Of a stretch of DNA of 64,000 nt, positions 61,076 to 64,000 are shown piece by piece (the stretch's first letter is position 1; each line of letters begins with the position of its first letter). Origin of the DNA: Prosthecochloris ethylica (GTDB lineage Bacteria > Bacteroidota > Chlorobiia > Chlorobiales > Chlorobiaceae). The stretch lies in NCBI RefSeq assembly GCF_015234275.1, contig NZ_JADGII010000004.1. One strand, written 5' to 3'. The position numbers and the translations under genes were made by a program. Below the pieces are notes generated by a model, which had not been told where the DNA came from, ran no database searches, and saw nothing but the letters and a program-made list of their open reading frames with translations.

Positions 61076-62515
61076 GTGAACCTCGCAGACAGACTGCTTC
61101 CGGGATTCGGGCTCCTTCGGAGGGGAAAGAGGGGCGCCGGGCTGTTTCTGCTGATCTCGTCGATTCTCTTTCTTGTCGTGCTCTTCTGGCGCTTCGGCCT
61201 GGTCGTCACGGCGTTCCGCTCTCTCGGAGCCGGGGTGCTGCTGTTCGGGCTCTCTCCGGATGATTTCCAGGCGGTCTTCACCCCTGAAACACTTGAATTC
61301 TGGATTGCCGCCATCTATCTCACCGGAGCCCTTGCCGGCATCTTCTTCTTTTCACGACGAGCGCTCGACAACGCCCGGAAAGAAGAAACGGACCAGCAGC
61401 GCCAGGAGATCGGCATTGCCGAATCCGGATGGCGGTCATTTAAAAAACATACGATCGCGCTCTACGCGTCCGTTGTCATCTTCACGCTGTATTCGGTAGC
61501 ATTCCTCGCTCCCCTGGTGTCTCCATTCAACCCCTTTCAGCAGCAGGACTTTCTCGTAACGGCCTATCAGCCGCCCCTCACGACCATCGAGGCCCTGGTT
61601 CTCGAACAGCGAAAAGGCATTACCATTCCCCCCCGGGATGACCGTACGCTCTCCGGACGGCTGACCAACAGCATGATTCGCGACCTGCAGACCCTGAAAC
61701 ATCGCAATGAGCCGAACAAACTCATGTTTATCGACGAATGGCGGCAGGAAGGCCAGGCTGTCATCTGCCGGCAGGGGTCACGCGAAAAAACCATCCCCGT
61801 GGACAGACTCAGAACCGGCAGCAACGGATTCACCGTCTCGCATACCTTTGTTCTCGGAACGGACCAGTATGGAAGAGATATCCTCAGCCGGGTGATTTAC
61901 GGCTCGCGCATTTCGCTCTCCATCGGGTTTCTTGTCGTGCTTATCTCCGTCACACTCGGTACCGTCATCGGCGTCAGTTCAGGATACTTCGGAGGCCTCA
62001 CCGACAACATACTCATGCGCATTGTCGACGTGCTGATCGCCTTTCCCGCACTCTTTCTGATCCTTATCATTATCGCGACCTTCGGCAACTCGATTTTCCT
62101 GATCGTCATCACCCTGTCGTTCACCGGGTGGATGGGTGTCGCCCGTCTCGTGCGCAGCCAGGTCCTCTCGCTCAAGGAACAGGAGTTCATTCTCGCTGCG
62201 AGGTCACTGGGTCTGTCGAACATGCGCATCATTTTCCGCCACCTGGTCCCCAATACCCTGACACCGGTCATTGTTGCCGCAACCCTGAGAATCGGCAGCA
62301 TCATCCTGACCGAAGCCGGACTGTCGTTTCTCGGCCTTGGTGTCCAGCCGCCGACCCCGAGCTGGGGCAACATTATCAACGAGGGGCGTGACAGCCTGCT
62401 CAACCACTGGTGGATTTCCACCTTCCCCGGCATTGCGATCCTGTCGACCGTTGTCTGCTTCAACCTGATCGGCGATGGAGTACGCGATGCTCTCGATCCC
62501 AGAATGAGAGCATGA
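61076..62515 (+). CDS. OppC/DppC-type ABC transporter permease with large periplasmic insertion
   Basis: Inner-membrane permease of a peptide/nickel-type ABC importer. The C-terminal half has the conserved family blocks: FVLGTDQYGRDILSRVIYGS, SYFGG-like SSGYFGG, the EAA loop SLGLSNMRIIFRHLVPNTL and LGLGVQPPTPSWGNII. Two extra N-terminal membrane segments and about 120 non-membrane residues lie before it, giving about 480 aa instead of ~300. The start is uncertain (GTG 61076 or TTG 61037); a TTG at 60959 lies in the terminator and is rejected. No OppA, OppB or ATPase gene is nearby, so partners lie elsewhere. Confidence 0.85.
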   Translation: MNLADRLLPGFGLLRRGKRGAGLFLLISSILFLVVLFWRFGLVVTAFRSLGAGVLLFGLSPDDFQAVFTPETLEFWIAAIYLTGALAGIFFFSRRALDNARKEETDQQRQEIGIAESGWRSFKKHTIALYASVVIFTLYSVAFLAPLVSPFNPFQQQDFLVTAYQPPLTTIEALVLEQRKGITIPPRDDRTLSGRLTNSMIRDLQTLKHRNEPNKLMFIDEWRQEGQAVICRQGSREKTIPVDRLRTGSNGFTVSHTFVLGTDQYGRDILSRVIYGSRISLSIGFLVVLISVTLGTVIGVSSGYFGGLTDNILMRIVDVLIAFPALFLILIIIATFGNSIFLIVITLSFTGWMGVARLVRSQVLSLKEQEFILAARSLGLSNMRIIFRHLVPNTLTPVIVAATLRIGSIILTEAGLSFLGLGVQPPTPSWGNIINEGRDSLLNHWWISTFPGIAILSTVVCFNLIGDGVRDALDPRMRA

Positions 62516-63096
62516 TGCCCATGAAGAACGATCCCAGACCCTGGCAGGTGCTCAAGAGCACCTATCTGTCGCGGCAGCCATGGCTGACCATGCGCCGTGA
62601 CAGGGTCCGGCTGCCAAACGGCCGGACGATAGACGACTTCTATGTCTGGGAATATCCTCCATGGGTAAATGTCATCGCCCTCACCGCAACGCACAGGCAG
62701 ATGGTGCTGATCAGGCAGTACCGTCATGGCATCGGCGGCGTCCATTACGAATTACCGGCCGGGGTACACGACAACCCGGGAGAAACACTGCTCGACGCAG
62801 CCCGGCGGGAACTGCTCGAAGAAACCGGCTACAGTGGCGGCACCTGGAAGCTATGGATGAAGCTCTCTGCAAACCCTGCACTGCAGAACAACATCAGCTA
62901 CACGTTCCTGGCGACGGGAGTCACACAAACCGATCCCCAGCGTCTTGACGACACGGAAGAGATCGCGGTGCACCGGGTACCGCCCGGGCAGGTGGCGGCA
63001 ATCATCGACGAGGGAAAGATGCTGCAGGCACTGCATACCGCGCCGATCCTCAAATACCTGTTATCGGAACAGTCAGACACACAACGCCCCCGATGA
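62512..63096 (+). CDS. Nudix hydrolase
   Basis: A 194-aa pyrophosphohydrolase. The Nudix box is exact: GVHDNPGETLLDAARRELLEETG (written here in pieces: G-x5-E from residue ~83, then REL and EETGY). The earlier ALTATHRQMVLIRQYRHG and the later GATGV-like LATGVTQT are normal. ADP-ribose or nucleoside-diphosphate sugars are typical substrates; the exact one is unknown. The start overlaps the permease stop by four bases (ATGA), and its stop overlaps the next gene by four bases, so all three are translationally coupled. Confidence 0.9.
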   Translation: MMPMKNDPRPWQVLKSTYLSRQPWLTMRRDRVRLPNGRTIDDFYVWEYPPWVNVIALTATHRQMVLIRQYRHGIGGVHYELPAGVHDNPGETLLDAARRELLEETGYSGGTWKLWMKLSANPALQNNISYTFLATGVTQTDPQRLDDTEEIAVHRVPPGQVAAIIDEGKMLQALHTAPILKYLLSEQSDTQRPR

Positions 63097-63383
63097 GAAA
63101 AGAGAAAAAACTCAAACTGCTCGAAGGCGCCATCTCCGACAGAGGATACCGGGTTCGTTACGAAAAAGGGAGCTTCATCGGCGGCGACTGCCGGCTGCGG
63201 GACCATAATATCGTCGTTATCAACAAATTCCTTCCGCTCGAAGGCAAAATCTACACGATCGCAAAAGTACTCTCACGGCTTGAACCAGGAGAGCTTCCCG
63301 CCGAGGTGCAGCAGATCATCGACGAGTTCGGTTTCAGCTCGATCGGCCAGCTCCCGCTGATCGATACAGAGAGTCAGCGGTAG
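63093..63383 (+). CDS. Small conserved hypothetical protein
   Basis: A 96-residue protein coupled to the Nudix gene by a 4-bp overlap. It has KKLKLLEGAISDRGYRVRYE, then a basic-hydrophobic core with VVINKFLPLEGKIYTIAKVL and helices to the C-terminus. No family that I recognise, no signal peptide, no metal-binding cluster. Coding is supported by gene overlap and codon use rather than by a family match. Confidence 0.72.
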   Translation: MRKEKKLKLLEGAISDRGYRVRYEKGSFIGGDCRLRDHNIVVINKFLPLEGKIYTIAKVLSRLEPGELPAEVQQIIDEFGFSSIGQLPLIDTESQR

Positions 63384-63691
63384 AACACAGCGATCCAGAC
63401 CGTCGGTCCGTCAGGCCGGGTGCCGAGCACCCTGTGCCGGCTATGAGCCCCGATCGTCAACGCATCACCGGCACGCATCATCACCCGGTCACCGTTTTCA
63501 AATTCCAGCTCACCCCATCCTTCGAGCACAAGGACCCATTCAGTCTCTTCCTGATCGTACCACCCGGTTTCGGGTGAAGAATGGCCATGAGAGACAATAC
63601 GCTCGATACGCACATGTTCCGACCCGGCCAGGAGATCGGTCACCTCCCGGGAACGATCGCCGGGCAGAGAGTTCAGCACATTACAGATCAT
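63374..63691 (-). CDS. Cupin-domain protein
   Basis: A small (105-aa) single cupin. The region ETEWVLVLEGWGELEFENGD and RAGDALTIGAHSRHRV shows the two cupin motifs, with His and Glu residues that could hold a metal (SHGHSSPETGWYDQEETEW). The frame extends to a TTG at 63748, which overlaps the converging/preceding membrane gene; the ATG at 63691 gives a typical length. Function is not readable from sequence. It converges on the small hypothetical gene with a 10-bp overlap. Confidence 0.82.
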   Translation of the reverse strand: MICNVLNSLPGDRSREVTDLLAGSEHVRIERIVSHGHSSPETGWYDQEETEWVLVLEGWGELEFENGDRVMMRAGDALTIGAHSRHRVLGTRPDGPTVWIAVFYR

Positions 63692-63722
63692 ACCGTCAAC
63701 AGATGTAATCGGTTTCAACAAG

Positions 63723-64000
63723 CTATTGTACACCCCCTGCCCAGACAACCACGGTGGCCGACAGCAGAAGCACCGTCACCACTCCTCTCCAGCGTCGGCG
63801 GAGAGCGAGCCGGAGCCCCGCAAGGAGCGTCACATAGAAAAGAACCACCTCTCCAGCCCCTGGCTTCCAGTCCAGAACCCCCCAGGAAACCGTACTGAAC
63901 AGCTGCGTCACTGCAAGCGTCAAGGAAGCCAGGGCGGAAGCGGACTCACCGAAAAAATGCGCCACGTGAGAACTGACCAGGCCCAGAACCAGGCCGGGAA
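63723..64000 (-). CDS. ComEC/Rec2-like membrane protein, 3' end only
   Basis: Partial gene that runs off the right edge; only the last ~92 residues are visible (stop at 63723). The frame continues to the window end with LVLGLVSSHVAHFFG, then a hydrophobic/amphipathic run TQLFSTVSWGVLDWKPGAGE, VVLFYVTLLAGLRLAL and VVTVLLLSATVVVWAG. The pattern of a short W/P-containing loop followed by YY/FY-type membrane segments resembles the C-terminal end of the ComEC competence domain. With so little visible this is tentative; it is a polytopic membrane protein in any case. Confidence 0.5.
   Translation of the reverse strand, partial: PGLVLGLVSSHVAHFFGESASALASLTLAVTQLFSTVSWGVLDWKPGAGEVVLFYVTLLAGLRLALRRRWRGVVTVLLLSATVVVWAGGVQ

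Overview
The window looks like a chromosomal segment of a green sulfur bacterium (Chlorobiota/Chlorobiaceae). The grounds are a KorAB-type 2-oxoglutarate:ferredoxin oxidoreductase pair (reverse TCA cycle), a cobalamin-binding radical SAM protein of the bacteriochlorophyllide-methylase type, LpxD and OmpA/TolC envelope genes of a Gram-negative cell, and mostly G+C-rich genes with weak Shine-Dalgarno sequences. The species cannot be fixed from sequence alone.

Layout. 0-8.2 kb: secreted prolyl oligopeptidase, the ABC-F ATPase Uup, two unassigned genes and korBA. 8.3-19.1 kb: SNase-like nuclease, glutamate dehydrogenase, SDR, alpha/beta hydrolase, tmk, a trehalose-phosphatase-like HAD protein, a beta-phosphoglucomutase/GH65 fusion, queA and ispD. 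19.15-21.3 kb: tRNA-Met(CAU), tRNA-Gly(CCC), a hotdog thioesterase and the radical SAM/B12 protein. 21.3-33.9 kb: a complete type III-A CRISPR-Cas island. 34.0-44.8 kb: mostly minus-strand housekeeping genes (aspS, dnaX, yihY-like, MFS, purQ, purS, pssA, panB, a LipM-like transferase and a DUF4136 lipoprotein). 45-53.5 kb: CoA-binding protein, ddl, a TPR-like protein, a TolC/MacA/MacB-type exporter with a split ATPase and two permeases, and PsiE. 53.5-64 kb: an unknown gene, an OmpA lipoprotein, a GH15-DUF547 fusion, lpxD, prs, rplY, an OppC-like permease, a Nudix hydrolase, a small unknown protein, a cupin and the 3' end of a ComEC-like membrane gene running off the window.

The most interesting part is the CRISPR island. 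The effector operon on the minus strand is cas10-csm2-csm3-csm4-csm5-cas6. Cas10 keeps the GGDD cyclase motif but shows no HD nuclease motif. The adaptation part has an RT-Cas1 fusion and a separate Cas2, with a 13-repeat array between them. No CARF- or SAVED-type effector (Csm6, Csx1, Can1/Can2) is visible. Instead the locus has two small proteins with one N-terminal membrane segment each: an unassigned 139-residue protein next to cas10, and a Csx15-like protein with an added membrane anchor beside the array. I infer that cyclic-oligoadenylate signalling here may act, or be switched off, at the membrane through these two proteins. A second notable feature is a ten-adenine run in dnaX where slippage in either direction leads quickly to a stop codon, as expected for making a short gamma-type subunit.

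How genes fit together: KorAB makes 2-oxoglutarate from succinyl-CoA and CO2, and the nearby glutamate dehydrogenase can aminate it. GH65-bPGM and the HAD phosphatase suggest disaccharide (possibly trehalose) metabolism. PurS and PurQ are two parts of the FGAM synthase complex. TolC, MacA, MacB-type ATPase and two permeases form one tripartite exporter operon.
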